DNA of 64,000 nt from Mucilaginibacter geliditolerans. Its GTDB lineage: Bacteria; Bacteroidota; Bacteroidia; Sphingobacteriales; Sphingobacteriaceae. Position 1 is the stretch's first letter; every line of letters starts with the position of its first letter. Under the pieces are notes generated by a model. It was not told the DNA's origin. It saw only the letters and a list, made by a program, of their open reading frames with translations, and did no database searches. Positions 25,180-34,779 of the stretch are shown here, piece after piece. The position numbers were made by a program, and so were the translations under genes. The stretch lies in the NCBI RefSeq assembly GCF_014200495.1, contig NZ_JACHBY010000004.1, positions 124,001-188,000 on the forward strand. Reading direction: 5' to 3'.

Positions 25180-26156
25180 TATAAAGACAATATCTCTACT
25201 ATCTTCAAAAACTTAGCGTTTATTTCGTGGCTGTGTTTAATGGCATGATCAAACGGAGTATAAGATATCTCGTTATGTATAACGCCAACCATTTCACCAC
25301 TGCGGCCATCTCTTAACGCCTCAACAGCTGCCACACCAACACGACTTGCCAGCACGCGGTCCATACAAGTAGGTTTGCCACCGCGCTGTATGTGCCCCAA
25401 TATAGATACGCGGGTATCATAATGTGGGAACTTTTCGGTTATAATGCGGCCTATTTCAAAAGCACCACCGGCGTCATCGCCTTCGGCAGCTATAATAATT
25501 CTTGATGTTTTATCCTTACGGCCATTCTCCAGCCTGTCGAACAAACCGGCCATGCCTGTCTTGTTCTCAGGTATCAAAATAGCTTCGGCACCAGCAGCAA
25601 TACCGGTCCTTAAAGCAATAAGGCCTGAGTCGCGGCCCATAACCTCTACAATAAATAAACGGTCATGTGATTCTGCCGTATCGCGGATCTTATCAACAGC
25701 ATCAACTACGGTATTTATAGCCGTATCATAACCTATGGTAAAATCAGTACCGGCAAGGTCATTATCAATAGTACCGGGTAAACCCAGTACAGGTATGTCA
25801 AATTCCTGCCCAAATATCTTTGCACCGGTGAATGTTCCGTCGCCACCAATGGCTATAAGTGCGTCTATATTGTTTTTCTTTAAATTTTCGTAAGCTATTT
25901 TGCGGCCTTCAGCAGTTTTAAACTGTTCGCTGCGGGCAGTTTTTAAAATAGTACCGCCTCGTTGTACAATGTTCGATACTGATTTGCGGTGCATAGGCAC
26001 AAAATCACCCCTTATCATGCCTTCATAGCCACGGATAATGCCCGTAACGGCTATATCATAATATAATGCTGTACGTACAACTGCCCTAATGGCAGCATTC
26101 ATGCCCGGCGCATCGCCGCCTGAAGTATAAAGTCCGATATTTTTAATTTGCGTCAT
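25179..26156 (-). CDS. pfkA: ATP-dependent 6-phosphofructokinase
   Basis: 325-aa PfkA of glycolysis, phosphorylating fructose 6-phosphate. Motifs: the nucleotide loop YTSGGDAPGMNAAIRAVVR, GGDGTFTGA, the catalytic TIDNDLAGTDFTIGYDTA, VEVMGRDSGLIAL and LGHIQRGGKPTCMDRVLAS. A Gly (GGDG) follows the GGD nucleotide site, as in ATP-type rather than PPi-type enzymes. It stands alone with its own terminator. The 325-bp gap upstream (26157-26481) contains its probable promoter region and a family B fragment. Confidence 0.97.
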   Translation of the reverse strand: MTQIKNIGLYTSGGDAPGMNAAIRAVVRTALYYDIAVTGIIRGYEGMIRGDFVPMHRKSVSNIVQRGGTILKTARSEQFKTAEGRKIAYENLKKNNIDALIAIGGDGTFTGAKIFGQEFDIPVLGLPGTIDNDLAGTDFTIGYDTAINTVVDAVDKIRDTAESHDRLFIVEVMGRDSGLIALRTGIAAGAEAILIPENKTGMAGLFDRLENGRKDKTSRIIIAAEGDDAGGAFEIGRIITEKFPHYDTRVSILGHIQRGGKPTCMDRVLASRVGVAAVEALRDGRSGEMVGVIHNEISYTPFDHAIKHSHEINAKFLKIVEILSL

Positions 26157-26363
26157 TTTTTTTGAAAGGCGCTTCTTGCGTTGTATAAATTGTACTTAAA
26201 CGTTTGAGTAAAGTCAGTCAGGGATAATTAGCGCACCCTTTAATTTCCGCAAAAATACATTAATTTTTTATCCGAGTAAGGCTTTTTGCGTTTATTGTTA
26301 AAAACGTTCCCGATTAACTGACAGGTATACAGTTAAAGAAAAATATTTGCTTTAATGATAGCT

Positions 26364-26468
26364 TGCCCTCTTTACCGCTTGCGGAAGAGAGGGCGGTCGA
26401 GCGTAGCAAAGACCGGGTGAGTCGGCGGAGCGCGAAAAGTAATCTACACCATAGTCCCTCTTGAGCGT
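26364..26468. repeat. Family B fragment (left arm and start of core)
   Basis: GCCCTCTTTACCGCTTGCGG...GACCGGGTGAGTCGGCGGAG, then a truncated CCATAGTCCCTCTTGAG. It matches the left 105 bp of the element at 20111 and has no right arm. Confidence 0.7.
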
Positions 26469-26481
26469 GAGATACCCAATA

Positions 26482-27078
26482 TTAATCAGCCACTGCTAAT
26501 ATACCATTCTTAACACTTTCGTCAATCAGTTCTTTCGCGAACGCCCAAAGATGTTCTGAGCCTTTGGCAATTACACATTTCTTCTCCAATACTTTTTCAT
26601 ATCGCACATCAAATTCTTTCCAGGTACCACCTTTGTTTGATATATTTTGCAACAACGGTTCTAATCTATCCATAGCCCGGGCAAATTTTGCTTCCATTGT
26701 TTCACCCGATTCAAATTCCTCCCATATGGCGATCAATTCCTCTGCCTGCTCAGTAGGCAGCAAACCAAAAATACGTTCTGCAGCTTTTTGCTCTGCTGCT
26801 GTATTGGTGTGGCTGAAGGTTGTATCATACAGAAATATATCACCTGCATCAATTTCAACCACATCATGTATGAGCAGCATTTTAACAACTTTCAAAACAT
26901 CTACCGGCTCATTAGCATATTCTGCCAGGATAATAGCCATTACTGCCAGGTGCCAACTATGCTCGGCATCATTTTCGTTTCGCTCGCTGTTAAAGAGTTT
27001 GGTTTTTCGCAAGATGTATTTAACCTTGTCAATCTCGTGGATGAAAGCCACTTGTTTAAGAAGATGCTCAAAATTCAT
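26482..27078 (-). CDS. HD-domain hydrolase (YfbR/COG1896-like)
   Basis: 198-aa HD-superfamily phosphohydrolase. The metal ligands are visible as NDAEHSWHLAVMA (His) and LLIHDVVEIDAGD (His-Asp), and the distal Asp lies in ARAMDRLEPLL. Related proteins are 5'-deoxynucleotidases, so nucleotide dephosphorylation is a reasonable guess. The start was set at MNFEHLLKQ because a minus-strand TACATTTG element (27106-27099) lies right before the alternative ATG at 27096, which would then have no leader. It is alone between repeats. Confidence 0.85.
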   Translation of the reverse strand: MNFEHLLKQVAFIHEIDKVKYILRKTKLFNSERNENDAEHSWHLAVMAIILAEYANEPVDVLKVVKMLLIHDVVEIDAGDIFLYDTTFSHTNTAAEQKAAERIFGLLPTEQAEELIAIWEEFESGETMEAKFARAMDRLEPLLQNISNKGGTWKEFDVRYEKVLEKKCVIAKGSEHLWAFAKELIDESVKNGILAVAD

Positions 27079-27140
27079 TTTGTTATGTTTAAGCATTGCA
27101 AATGTAAGGATTATTACAGGAGTTGATGCAGCATCTTCGC

Positions 27141-27433
27141 CATAGTTCCCCTCTTGAGAGGGGTTAGGGGTGTGTTATTAAAGCGACAAGCACCCCACAC
27201 GCTGAGCTGCCACCATGCGGTTTACCTGTCCTGTGAGATCCTGAAACAAGTTCAGGATGACGGTAATCTGGGCATTGCCTGCGGCCCGGGCTGTTCGCTC
27301 ATACTGCACAGGCCTTAGGCGCAAGGCCGGTATCCGCTGCCATCCCTAATGCAGAACTTCGCCGCGCTCCGTTGACTCACCCCGACTACGCTCCGCGTGT
27401 CGACCCTCTCTCCCGTAAGCGGGGAAAGAGGGT
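27141..27433. repeat. Family B composite with embedded family A half
   Basis: GTTCCCCTCTTGAGAGGGGT with TAGGGGTGTG, then ATCCTGAAACAAGTTCAGGATGACG (family A right half, 27238-27262), the core GCCTGCGGCCCGGGCTGTTC...GGCCGGTATCCGCTGCC, and the right arm CTCACCCCGACTACGCTCCG...TAAGCGGGGAAAGAGGGT. The left terminal arm is absent. It fills the gap 27079-27455. Confidence 0.7.
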
Positions 27434-27455
27434 TGGAAAAATAAAAATTTATAGA

Positions 27456-29174
27456 TTATTTCTTATACGCCGCTATACCGCTTTCCAAAAACTTCAGATA
27501 GCTGTCAACGTCATAATCAGCGGGCGATGGGTTTATTACCTGCCCGCTTTTGTCGGTCATTAAATTGCCGTCACTATCAAGCAGTACATAGTAAGGCTGC
27601 GAGTTGGAGTTAAATCTTTTGGCTTCCAGGTCGCTCCATTTGTTGCCCAGGCTTACAATTTTCTTACCGCTGTAATCTGATACGAATTGCTCGCTGGCAG
27701 GCAGCTCTGCCTTATCATCAACCACAAGCTGCAGCAATACAAAGTCGTTTTTCAGATGGTTGAATACCCGAGGGTCCGACCATACATTGGCTTCCATTTT
27801 ACGGCAGTTAACGCAGTTAAAGCCGGTGAAGTCGATCATGATAGGCTTATGCAATTCTTTGGATACCTGTAAAGCTTGTTCATAATCATACCACGTATCC
27901 AATCCGCGGGTTTTTATACGGTCATAATTACCGGCATATTTTCTAACTTTTATAGATGATTGCGGACCGCTTGCAGCAGCTGAAGTGGCAGAGCCACCCG
28001 GAATTTGCGAGAGATCAAAATCCTGCGTGGCTATCGGCGGCAAAAACGCGCTGATAGATTTTAGCGGTGCTCCCCATAAGCCCGGTACCATGTAAATTAC
28101 AAACGCGAATACGATGATAGATAAAAAAGTGCGCGGTATAGTTAAATATGGCACATCACTGTCATGCGAGAACTTGATCTTACCTAACAAGTATAATCCC
28201 ATTAACAAACCAATGGCTATCCAAAGCGACAGGAAGATCTCACGGTCGAACCAGTTCCAATGATAGGCCAGATCGACATTTGAAAGGAACTTTAAGGCAA
28301 AAGCCAGTTCTAAAAATCCTAATATAACTTTCACGCTATTCAGCCATCCGCCTGATTTTGGCAGTGATTTTAAAGCCGATGGGAACAAAGCAAATGCGGT
28401 AAAAGGTAATGCCAGCGCTAATGAAAAGCCAAGCATACCTACTGCCGGGCCAAGCCTGTCGCCTTTCGAAGCCGCATCAACCAATAAAGTACCGATGATA
28501 GGGCCGGTACAGGAGAATGACACCACAACCAATGTGGCTGCCATAAAGAAAATGCCGCTTATACCGCCTTTATCAGAGTTTGCATCCAGCTTATTGGCCA
28601 ATGAGCTTGGCAGGGTAATTTCAAACGCACCCAAAAATGAGATACCAAATACTACCAGCAATAAAAAGAAGAATATATTAAATATGCCATTGGTAGCCAG
28701 CTCATTCAGCGCATCCGATCCAAACAGAATGGTGATGATCATGCCCAGTGCTACATAAATAACAATGATCGACAAGCCGTATATTAATGATTGCGATACC
28801 CCCTTAGCGCGCGAACCTGCCTTTTTGGTGAAAAAGCTTACAGTTAATGGCAACAGCGGATATATACAAGGTAAAATCACAGCTGTAAAACCACCTAAAA
28901 GGCCTATTAAAAATATCTCCCAAAGGCTTTTAGGTGCTTCTTTGGCAACAGTGTTTACAATAGGTTTAGCTTTCTTAATCGAATCCTGTTTCTTCCTGAA
29001 GGCAGCTAAACTATCGGCCTTGGTAGGTATCGATGTAAACTGCACATCGGCTGATGATGCGGTATCTGCTTTCTGACCAGCACGGGCGTTAACCGGCAAT
29101 GCCGATAACGCGGCAAATGCCAGGCAAAGGATCAATAAATAACGGGTTAAAAAACGTGGGGCGGTCAATTTCAT
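27456..29174 (-). CDS. dsbD: DsbD-type thiol:disulfide interchange protein (beta and gamma domains)
   Basis: 572-aa inner-membrane electron conveyor. It has an N-terminal signal or anchor, a low-complexity linker (about 35-80), a CcdA-like eight-helix membrane domain (about 82-385) and a C-terminal periplasmic thioredoxin domain (about 410-572). The redox pair is C454/C457 in TGFNCVNCRKM. It would pass reducing power from cytoplasmic thioredoxin to periplasmic partners. The usual N-terminal alpha domain of proteobacterial DsbD is missing and is encoded instead by the separate gene 13 bp upstream. The two are certainly one transcription unit. Confidence 0.9.
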   Translation of the reverse strand: MKLTAPRFLTRYLLILCLAFAALSALPVNARAGQKADTASSADVQFTSIPTKADSLAAFRKKQDSIKKAKPIVNTVAKEAPKSLWEIFLIGLLGGFTAVILPCIYPLLPLTVSFFTKKAGSRAKGVSQSLIYGLSIIVIYVALGMIITILFGSDALNELATNGIFNIFFFLLLVVFGISFLGAFEITLPSSLANKLDANSDKGGISGIFFMAATLVVVSFSCTGPIIGTLLVDAASKGDRLGPAVGMLGFSLALALPFTAFALFPSALKSLPKSGGWLNSVKVILGFLELAFALKFLSNVDLAYHWNWFDREIFLSLWIAIGLLMGLYLLGKIKFSHDSDVPYLTIPRTFLSIIVFAFVIYMVPGLWGAPLKSISAFLPPIATQDFDLSQIPGGSATSAAASGPQSSIKVRKYAGNYDRIKTRGLDTWYDYEQALQVSKELHKPIMIDFTGFNCVNCRKMEANVWSDPRVFNHLKNDFVLLQLVVDDKAELPASEQFVSDYSGKKIVSLGNKWSDLEAKRFNSNSQPYYVLLDSDGNLMTDKSGQVINPSPADYDVDSYLKFLESGIAAYKK

Positions 29175-29187
29175 TTTCTGTTCTGGA

Positions 29188-29640
29188 TTACTTGCTTATC
29201 GTGACAGAAAAATCAACATCATCTGGTGGAAGGCATTTTTTATCGTTGCAGGTCATGTATTCCAGCTGGCCTTTAACAACCGTTGCATTGGGTGTTTTAA
29301 GCTTTATTTTTTGCTGAAAAGTAACTGACTTTTCAAAATAAGTAACATCAATACCAAAGGTCTTTTCAAATTTGGTTACAGGCGTTGGTTCAGCAAGTTT
29401 GCCAACTAAGTTGTAATCTTTTGATGGGGTAAAGGTGAATGACGTTTTTATCGGGCCGCCATCTTTTTGGTATGCTGAGTAAATGTGCCAGCCGTCATCA
29501 ATAGTGGCTCTTAAAAATACAACCGCCTCTGTAGGGCTGATCCTCTTACCAGCATATGCCCATTTTACATGCGATTCAATTTGAGCATAAGCGCCTGTGC
29601 TTACCATAAACACTGCCATTAAAAACAATAACCTTTTCAT
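29188..29640 (-). CDS. Secreted DsbD alpha-domain-like protein
   Basis: 150-aa periplasmic protein with a signal peptide (MKRLLFLMAVFMVSTGAYA-Q). It resembles the N-terminal immunoglobulin-like domain of DsbD, the part that hands electrons to DsbC and similar substrates. The Cys pair is in MTCNDKKCLPPDDVDF. It lies 13 bp upstream of the dsbD-like gene, so the DsbD alpha domain is split off as an independent polypeptide. Upstream, between it and birA, is a class D hairpin. Confidence 0.82.
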   Translation of the reverse strand: MKRLLFLMAVFMVSTGAYAQIESHVKWAYAGKRISPTEAVVFLRATIDDGWHIYSAYQKDGGPIKTSFTFTPSKDYNLVGKLAEPTPVTKFEKTFGIDVTYFEKSVTFQQKIKLKTPNATVVKGQLEYMTCNDKKCLPPDDVDFSVTISK

Positions 29641-29651
29641 ATTCTATAGTT

Positions 29652-29842
29652 TATTCGTTCACTTGTTCATTCTGTTTGTTCATTCGTTCACTGGTTCATT
29701 AGTTCATTGGTCTTATTTTGTTGCAAATATGAACCGGCGAACTGACTTAACCTACGGTATTAGCTCATTAACATCCTTTTGGGTGTAGCTCCTTTGCCGC
29801 CATTGCACCAATGAACAAATGAGCTAATGAACCAATGAACAA
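29652..29842. repeat. Class D word hairpin (GTTCATTN word)
   Basis: Left arm 29652-29711 reiterates an 8-nt GTTCATTN word about seven times (for example GGTTCATTAGTTCATTGG). Right arm 29807-29842 carries the inverse (CCAATGAACAAATGAGC, then TAATGAACCAATGAAC). The loop is about 95 nt. It fills the gap between the minus-strand birA (upstream) and the DsbD alpha-domain gene. Confidence 0.7.
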
Positions 29843-29844
29843 TA

Positions 29845-30618
29845 TTATCTATTTAAAAATTCAATTTCTTTAAAGCTAAACTCCAATTCAGTCCCAATAT
29901 TACTCTTTATTACTAATATGCCATTATCTTTAACGGCTTTTATCTCCCCTTCAAAAACACTACCGTTTGATCGGAAAGCGTGTTGCTCGTTTAACCAGTA
30001 TAGTCGGTCAAGGTAAGCTTTCCTTACAAAATCAACTTTACCTGCCTTTAGCTGCAAATAGTACGCTTCAATATGGCTGCAAATTTCAGATAATAAAGCT
30101 CGCAAATCGTAATCTTGTTGTAAGATTTGCCTAACCGACACCGGGTTAGGCACCCAGTCGGGGAAAACATCCTGGTTAACATTTAACCCAATGCCAATAA
30201 CCGACTGTTTAATCTGGCTGCCCTGCAATAAATTTTCTATCAATATGCCACCAAGTTTGCCATCGGCATAATAAATGTCATTAGGCCATTTTATTTTTAG
30301 CTTGTCGCCCAGCAGGGGTTCAAGCGCGTCATGCACACCCAGGCTTATTACTCTTGTAAGATCAAATTGATTGGCAACTGCCAAAAAAGTAGGGTTAAGC
30401 AGCAGGCTAAAAGTCAGATTTTTTCCGGGATCGCTGTTCCATTTGTTCATTTGCTGGCCACGACCGGCATACTGGCTTTCTGCCATAATGACCGTTCCTT
30501 CAGGCAATGGCTTGGAATTTGACAATGTATTCTTTAGGAATGTATTTGTTGAGTCAACTTCTTTTAGAGTTATCAAATTTTGTCCAACAAATAATCCTGA
30601 AAATATGTTATTTTGCAA
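29845..30618 (-). CDS. birA: Biotin--[acetyl-CoA-carboxylase] ligase
   Basis: 257-aa BirA-type biotin protein ligase that activates biotin as biotinyl-AMP and attaches it to the AccB lysine. Motifs: EVDSTNTFLKN, MAESQYAGRGQQMNKW (the GRGxxxR/K-type biotinoyl loop), LKIKWPNDIYYADGKLGGILIEN and IGIGLNVNQ. There is no N-terminal helix-turn-helix, so it is a monofunctional ligase rather than the repressor. The start is taken as a TTG at 30618 (then QNNIFSGLF) because upstream codons read as low-complexity Ile/Leu; an alternative TTG lies at 30651. Its target AccB is at 45.9-46.4 kb. Confidence 0.92.
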   Translation of the reverse strand: MQNNIFSGLFVGQNLITLKEVDSTNTFLKNTLSNSKPLPEGTVIMAESQYAGRGQQMNKWNSDPGKNLTFSLLLNPTFLAVANQFDLTRVISLGVHDALEPLLGDKLKIKWPNDIYYADGKLGGILIENLLQGSQIKQSVIGIGLNVNQDVFPDWVPNPVSVRQILQQDYDLRALLSEICSHIEAYYLQLKAGKVDFVRKAYLDRLYWLNEQHAFRSNGSVFEGEIKAVKDNGILVIKSNIGTELEFSFKEIEFLNR

Positions 30619-30666
30619 AATAATAATAATTTGTAACTTAAATTCGTTCAAAACTAACTCTTTTTG

Positions 30667-31041
30667 ATGGTAAAAAGTAAAGCGTTAAAGGAATCTACCT
30701 ATATCTCTGAATTAGCCATACATGGCATGCAGGAAAAAAAGGGGAATGACATTGTCAGGTTAGACCTCCGTAATATATTCAGTTCAGTATCTGACTTCTT
30801 TGTGATCTGCCATGCCGATTCGACCACCCAAGTACGAGCAATTGCAAACAGTGTTGAGGATGAAATATTCAAAGCCACCCAAACTGAGCCCTGGCGCAAA
30901 GAAGGGCTTGAATACAGCGAATGGATAGTGCTGGATTATATTGATGTGGTAATACACATTTTCAGGACGGATAAACGTGAATTTTATGGCGTAGAGGATC
31001 TGTGGGGAGATGCAGAGATCAAGAACTACAGAAGCGCCTGA
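30667..31041 (+). CDS. rsfS: Ribosomal silencing factor
   Basis: 124-aa RsfS/Iojap protein, which binds uL14 on the 50S subunit and blocks subunit joining when nutrients are scarce. Diagnostic residues: DIVRLDLRNIFSSVSDFFVICHADSTTQVRAIANSV (given here as landmarks DLRNIFSSVSDFFVICHAD and TQVRAIA), then KEGLEYSEWIVLDYIDVVIHIF and REFYGVEDLWGDA. Start at the ATG of 30667; a TTG directly before it is also in frame. It is divergent from birA over 48 bp and followed by ftsH, the common Bacteroidota order. Confidence 0.95.
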   Translation: MVKSKALKESTYISELAIHGMQEKKGNDIVRLDLRNIFSSVSDFFVICHADSTTQVRAIANSVEDEIFKATQTEPWRKEGLEYSEWIVLDYIDVVIHIFRTDKREFYGVEDLWGDAEIKNYRSA

Positions 31042-31060
31042 TAACGACATTTCATGCCCC

Positions 31061-31092
31061 TTGTAAATGTTAAATTGTTAATTGTAAGTTTG
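31061..31092 (+). promoter_or_regulatory. Bacteroidota-type promoter before ftsH
   Basis: TTG at 31061-31063 and TAAGTTTG at 31085-31092 match the TTG / TAnnTTTG pattern with a 21-nt spacer. Initiation would be near 31099, only a few bases before the ftsH ATG at 31106. Confidence 0.5.
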
Positions 31093-31105
31093 TGCTTGTA
31101 AAGAA

Positions 31106-33226
31106 ATGAAAGATAATAAATTGGAAAAACCAAAACCGATCCGGAAAATATCAAATAAAAAGGCCCCTAAACCACCAAGATTTAGCTTCATGTGGGTTTA
31201 TGCCATTCTTATATTCGTATTCCTTATTGTAACCCTTGTATTAAACGATAGCACCGGCAAGCCTATCAGCTTCCAGTATTTTGCTGAGAATATGCTAAAA
31301 AAGGGTGATGTTGAAAGAATAGTGGCCTATAAAAACGGCGATTTTGTTACAGCTGACATCTACATTAAAAAGGACAGCTTAAAAAAGAAAACCCAGTTGT
31401 ATGGCGATGTAGCCAAGGATCAGAATGCTTTTAGCAGCTGGCAATCAACCAGCTCTCAGTATCAGATTACTGATGCATCAATGGAAAGCTTGAAAGCTTC
31501 TTTAGCTAACGCTGAAAAAGGCTTGCCTGAGTCGGATCAGATAATGCCTGAATATAAACAAAACGAAAGCGTGTTCTCAAACCCGCTGGTACAGTTTATA
31601 ATTATGGGCGTATTGCTGGTGGCTGTGTGGCTGTTCATTATGCGCCGCATGTCAGGCGGTTCAGGCGGTGGCCCGGGTGGTCAGATCTTCAATATAGGTA
31701 AATCAAAAGCCACCTTGTTTGATAAAGAAGCCCAGGTATCGGTAACATTTAATGATGTGGCCGGCCTTGAAGAAGCCAAGCAGGAAGTTATGGAAATTGT
31801 GGATTTTCTTAAAAATCCCAAAAAATACACCAACCTGGGTGGTAAAATACCTAAGGGTGCACTTTTAGTAGGTTCACCAGGTACAGGTAAAACCTTGTTA
31901 GCTAAAGCCGTTGCCGGCGAAGCGCAGGTGCCTTTCTTCTCGCTGTCAGGTTCTGATTTTGTGGAGATGTTTGTAGGTGTGGGCGCATCACGTGTTCGTG
32001 ATCTGTTCCGCCAGGCAAAGGACAAGGCGCCATGTATCATATTTATTGATGAGATTGATGCCATTGGCCGTGCCCGTGGTAAAAACAATATAGTAGGTGG
32101 TAACGACGAACGCGAAAACACCCTGAACCAGTTACTGGTTGAGATGGATGGCTTTGGTACCGATTCAGGTATCATTATACTGGCTGCAACCAACCGTCCT
32201 GACGTATTAGACTCGGCTTTATTACGCCCGGGCCGTTTCGACAGGCAGGTATCTATTGACAAACCGGATTTGAATGGCCGTGAGCAAATATTTAAGGTTC
32301 ACTTAAAACCTGTTAAGCTTGCTGCCGGTGTTGATGCTAAGAAACTATCGGCACAAACACCAGGATTTGCCGGTGCAGAGATTGCCAACGTTTGTAACGA
32401 AGCTGCTTTAATAGCTGCCCGTAAAAACAAAGAGGCAGTTGATATGCAGGATTTTCAGGATGCGATTGACCGTGTGATAGGTGGTTTGGAAAAGAAGAAC
32501 AAGATCATATCACCCGAAGAAAAACGTATCGTGGCTTACCACGAAGCTGGCCACGCTATTGCAGGCTGGTTCCTGGAACATGCCGATCCATTGGTTAAGG
32601 TATCTATCGTTCCACGTGGTGTGGCAGCATTAGGCTATGCGCAATATCTGCCAAAAGAGCAATTTTTATACACTACCGAGCAATTAGAGGACGGCATGTG
32701 TATGACACTGGGTGGCCGTGTTGCTGAGGATATCGTTTTCGGTAAAATATCAACAGGTGCTCAAAACGATTTGGAACGCATTACCAAACTTGCTTATGCC
32801 ATGGTTACCATTTATGGTATGAATGAAAAAGTAGGTAACGTATCTTTCAACGATACCCAGGGCGAATACCAGTTTAACAAACCTTATTCTGAAAAAACAT
32901 CGGAGCTGATTGATACTGAAGTACGTAACCAGATAAACACTGTTTATGCACGTACTAAACAATTGCTTACTGATAAGCGCGAAGGCTTGGAAAAACTGGC
33001 TAACAAGCTGATAGAAAAAGAAATATTGTTTCAATCAGATCTGGAAGAGATATTGGGCAAGCGTCCGTTTGATCATCGTACAACCTATGATGAATTTGTA
33101 AACGGCACACCTGAATCAAACCAGGAACCTGCTGCTCAAAGCCTTGTACATGACGGCGTAGGCGACCGTTCAGGAACTTTCGAAAGAAACCCTGAAGAAA
33201 AAGAAGCAAGTTCAAGTAACGAATAA
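31106..33226 (+). CDS. ftsH: ATP-dependent zinc metalloprotease FtsH
   Basis: 706-aa membrane-anchored AAA+ protease that degrades unassembled membrane proteins and regulatory proteins. Two N-terminal helices (about 30-48 and 155-175) flank a periplasmic domain. A cytoplasmic AAA module follows, with Walker [13 protein letters not shown], Walker [16 protein letters not shown] and the second region of homology [23 protein letters not shown]. The protease domain has HEAGH at residues 479-483. The C-terminal 60 residues are polar. It lies between rsfS and a LUD-domain gene, all on the plus strand. A promoter of its own is visible upstream. Confidence 0.97.
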   Translation: MKDNKLEKPKPIRKISNKKAPKPPRFSFMWVYAILIFVFLIVTLVLNDSTGKPISFQYFAENMLKKGDVERIVAYKNGDFVTADIYIKKDSLKKKTQLYGDVAKDQNAFSSWQSTSSQYQITDASMESLKASLANAEKGLPESDQIMPEYKQNESVFSNPLVQFIIMGVLLVAVWLFIMRRMSGGSGGGPGGQIFNIGKSKATLFDKEAQVSVTFNDVAGLEEAKQEVMEIVDFLKNPKKYTNLGGKIPKGALLVGSPGTGKTLLAKAVAGEAQVPFFSLSGSDFVEMFVGVGASRVRDLFRQAKDKAPCIIFIDEIDAIGRARGKNNIVGGNDERENTLNQLLVEMDGFGTDSGIIILAATNRPDVLDSALLRPGRFDRQVSIDKPDLNGREQIFKVHLKPVKLAAGVDAKKLSAQTPGFAGAEIANVCNEAALIAARKNKEAVDMQDFQDAIDRVIGGLEKKNKIISPEEKRIVAYHEAGHAIAGWFLEHADPLVKVSIVPRGVAALGYAQYLPKEQFLYTTEQLEDGMCMTLGGRVAEDIVFGKISTGAQNDLERITKLAYAMVTIYGMNEKVGNVSFNDTQGEYQFNKPYSEKTSELIDTEVRNQINTVYARTKQLLTDKREGLEKLANKLIEKEILFQSDLEEILGKRPFDHRTTYDEFVNGTPESNQEPAAQSLVHDGVGDRSGTFERNPEEKEASSSNE

Positions 33227-33229
33227 TTT

Positions 33230-33313
33230 AAGTCGAAAGTCTGAGTCGAAAGTCCGAAGTCATTAAGTGATTTTGGACTTTTGACTTTCGGCTTCAGACT
33301 ATCAGACTTTTTC
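33230..33313. repeat. Class D word hairpin (AGTCGAA word)
   Basis: Left arm AAGTCGAAAGTCTGAGTCGA then AAGTCCGAAGTC; right arm GGACTTTTGACTTTCGGCTT then CAGACTATCAGACT. The arms are complementary with mismatches around a short loop near 33263-33273. A TTTTT tract follows, so it could terminate. It fills the gap between ftsH and the LUD gene. Confidence 0.65.
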
Positions 33314-33317
33314 AAAC

Positions 33318-33956
33318 ATGAGGGATATAACAACAGCAAAGGAAAAATTACTTAAAAAGATCCGAAAGGCGCTTCTGGAAAAGAGGGATAACCCATACCC
33401 TAATCTTGAAGAAATGCCAATGTACCCCCCTGATGAGGAGATACTGGAAGTAACTTTTGCTGAGCAGTTTACCGCAGTATCGGGCCAGTTTGTTTTTTGT
33501 GAGGATGAGCTCCAGTTCATCGAAAGCCTGCTCACCCTGGCCGAAGAACGCAAGTGGACCAAAATATACTGCTGGGAACCCGAGCTTCAGCAAATCTTAA
33601 CCCAATACGAATACCCGTTTTATGAAACCGACAGGGACTTTGACCAGGCCCAGGTAGGTTTTACCCTTTGCGAAGCCCTAATTGCACGTAATGGCAGTAT
33701 AATGCTCTCTAACGCTAATATGGCAGGCCGCAGGCTCAGCATATATCCACCGGTGCATATTGTGCTGGCATACACCTCCCAGTTAGTGCCCGACCTTAAA
33801 GATGCCTTTAAACTCATCAAACAAAAATACGGTGCACAAATACCATCAATGCTTACCACCGTTACCGGCCCAAGCCGCACCGCCGATATTGAAAAAACAC
33901 TGGTTCTTGGCGCTCACGGGCCTAAGGAGTTGTTTGTGTTTTTATTGGATGGGTAA
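33318..33956 (+). CDS. LUD-domain protein (LutC/YkgG-like)
   Basis: 212-aa LUD-family protein. The C-terminal glycine/threonine-rich pattern is typical: VGFTLCEALIARNGSIML, RRLSIYPPVHIVLAYTSQLV and the ending TGPSRTADIEKTLVLGAHGPKELFVFLLD. LutC takes part in lactate oxidation with LutA and LutB; those are absent here. In Bacteroidota a solitary copy often follows ftsH, as here, and its role is unknown. It is separated from ftsH by a class D hairpin. Confidence 0.88.
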   Translation: MRDITTAKEKLLKKIRKALLEKRDNPYPNLEEMPMYPPDEEILEVTFAEQFTAVSGQFVFCEDELQFIESLLTLAEERKWTKIYCWEPELQQILTQYEYPFYETDRDFDQAQVGFTLCEALIARNGSIMLSNANMAGRRLSIYPPVHIVLAYTSQLVPDLKDAFKLIKQKYGAQIPSMLTTVTGPSRTADIEKTLVLGAHGPKELFVFLLDG

Positions 33957-33980
33957 TAAAGTTCTTCTATACTAACTAAG

Positions 33981-34716
33981 CGTCATTGCACGAAGCAATC
34001 CTAGGCTATACAGGGCGAATATACATGTCGTTTACCTGTCATGTGCAGCCGCTCATTGCCGCGGAGGCTACTACTTTTGTCTTGATACAAAAGGTAGCAA
34101 AACCCGACCGTAGGGAGCTCATGAATACCTATGAAGAACAAATAATAGATGAATAAATCAAGTCATTAGAAATGCTTCTTTGCCGCACGAGGCCTACCCT
34201 GCAAATCAGGCAAAATCTGGGCTGGAAAAGTTTGCGGCCATATTACGCACACTGGCCCATGCGCTGCGAAAATTTCCTATGCCCTGCCATTGCACACGTA
34301 GCCACCATCGTTTTGTCTGATTTCGTCCGAAGCTGTTCTACTGACGGGAAGAAAAGGAAAAATATTATTCAATTAAAGGATTTTAAATGAATCGCGATTA
34401 AAAGCGGGCAAAGGCTCGACAAAAAGCGCGGGCCTGGGTGTTTTGCCTGTGGGTGGAAGGATCTTTTTGTCTTGACTTTTTGGTTCTTTTGTGTCAAGAC
34501 AAAAGAACTAGTGTCGTGTCAATCATAAAATGTCGCTAGTCCTGAGCCAAAAGTCTTGAGTCAAAATTCAAAAAGAACGAAATCTGGCTTTAGACTTACG
34601 ACTAAAGACTGTTGACTTGGCACTAGGACTCCGCGCCAATGAGCGGCTTCATGCGATATTCGAACTATGTAGGTTCGCCCTATATTAGGAGGTTACTTCG
34701 TTCATCATCAATGACG
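33981..34716. repeat. 736-bp element with imperfect terminal inverted repeats of about 90 bp
   Basis: The left end CGTCATTGCACGAAGCAATC...ACAGGGCGAATATAC...GCAGCCGCTCATTGCCGCGG is mirrored by the right end, whose reverse complement reads CGTCATTGATGATGAACGAAG...TATAGGGCGAACCTAC...GAAGCCGCTCATTGGCGCGG. Inside are an inner inverted pair around TTTTGTCTTGA...TCAAGACAAAAG and a class D word hairpin at 34536-34632. The best internal frame (34172-34390) shows no recognisable domain. Ends resemble family A arms. No clear target duplication. It accounts for nearly all of the 823-bp gap 33957-34779. Confidence 0.65.
34536..34632. repeat. Class D word hairpin (AGTC word) inside the 736-bp element
   Basis: Left arm CTAGTCCTGAGCCAAAAGTC then TTGAGTCAAAA; right arm CTTTAGACTTACGACTAAAG then ACTGTTGACTTGGCACTAGG. 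Both reiterate AGTC-containing words at 7-8-nt spacing and can pair. Confidence 0.55.
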
Positions 34717-34779
34717 ATGTAGATAGATTTTTCCAATTTCTCATGCAACATTAGCTACAAAATCCCTATCTTGTGGCTA

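Noticed and set aside
34172..34390. 72-codon frame within the 736-bp element
   Set aside because: No start context or domain; the surrounding DNA is inverted-repeat material.
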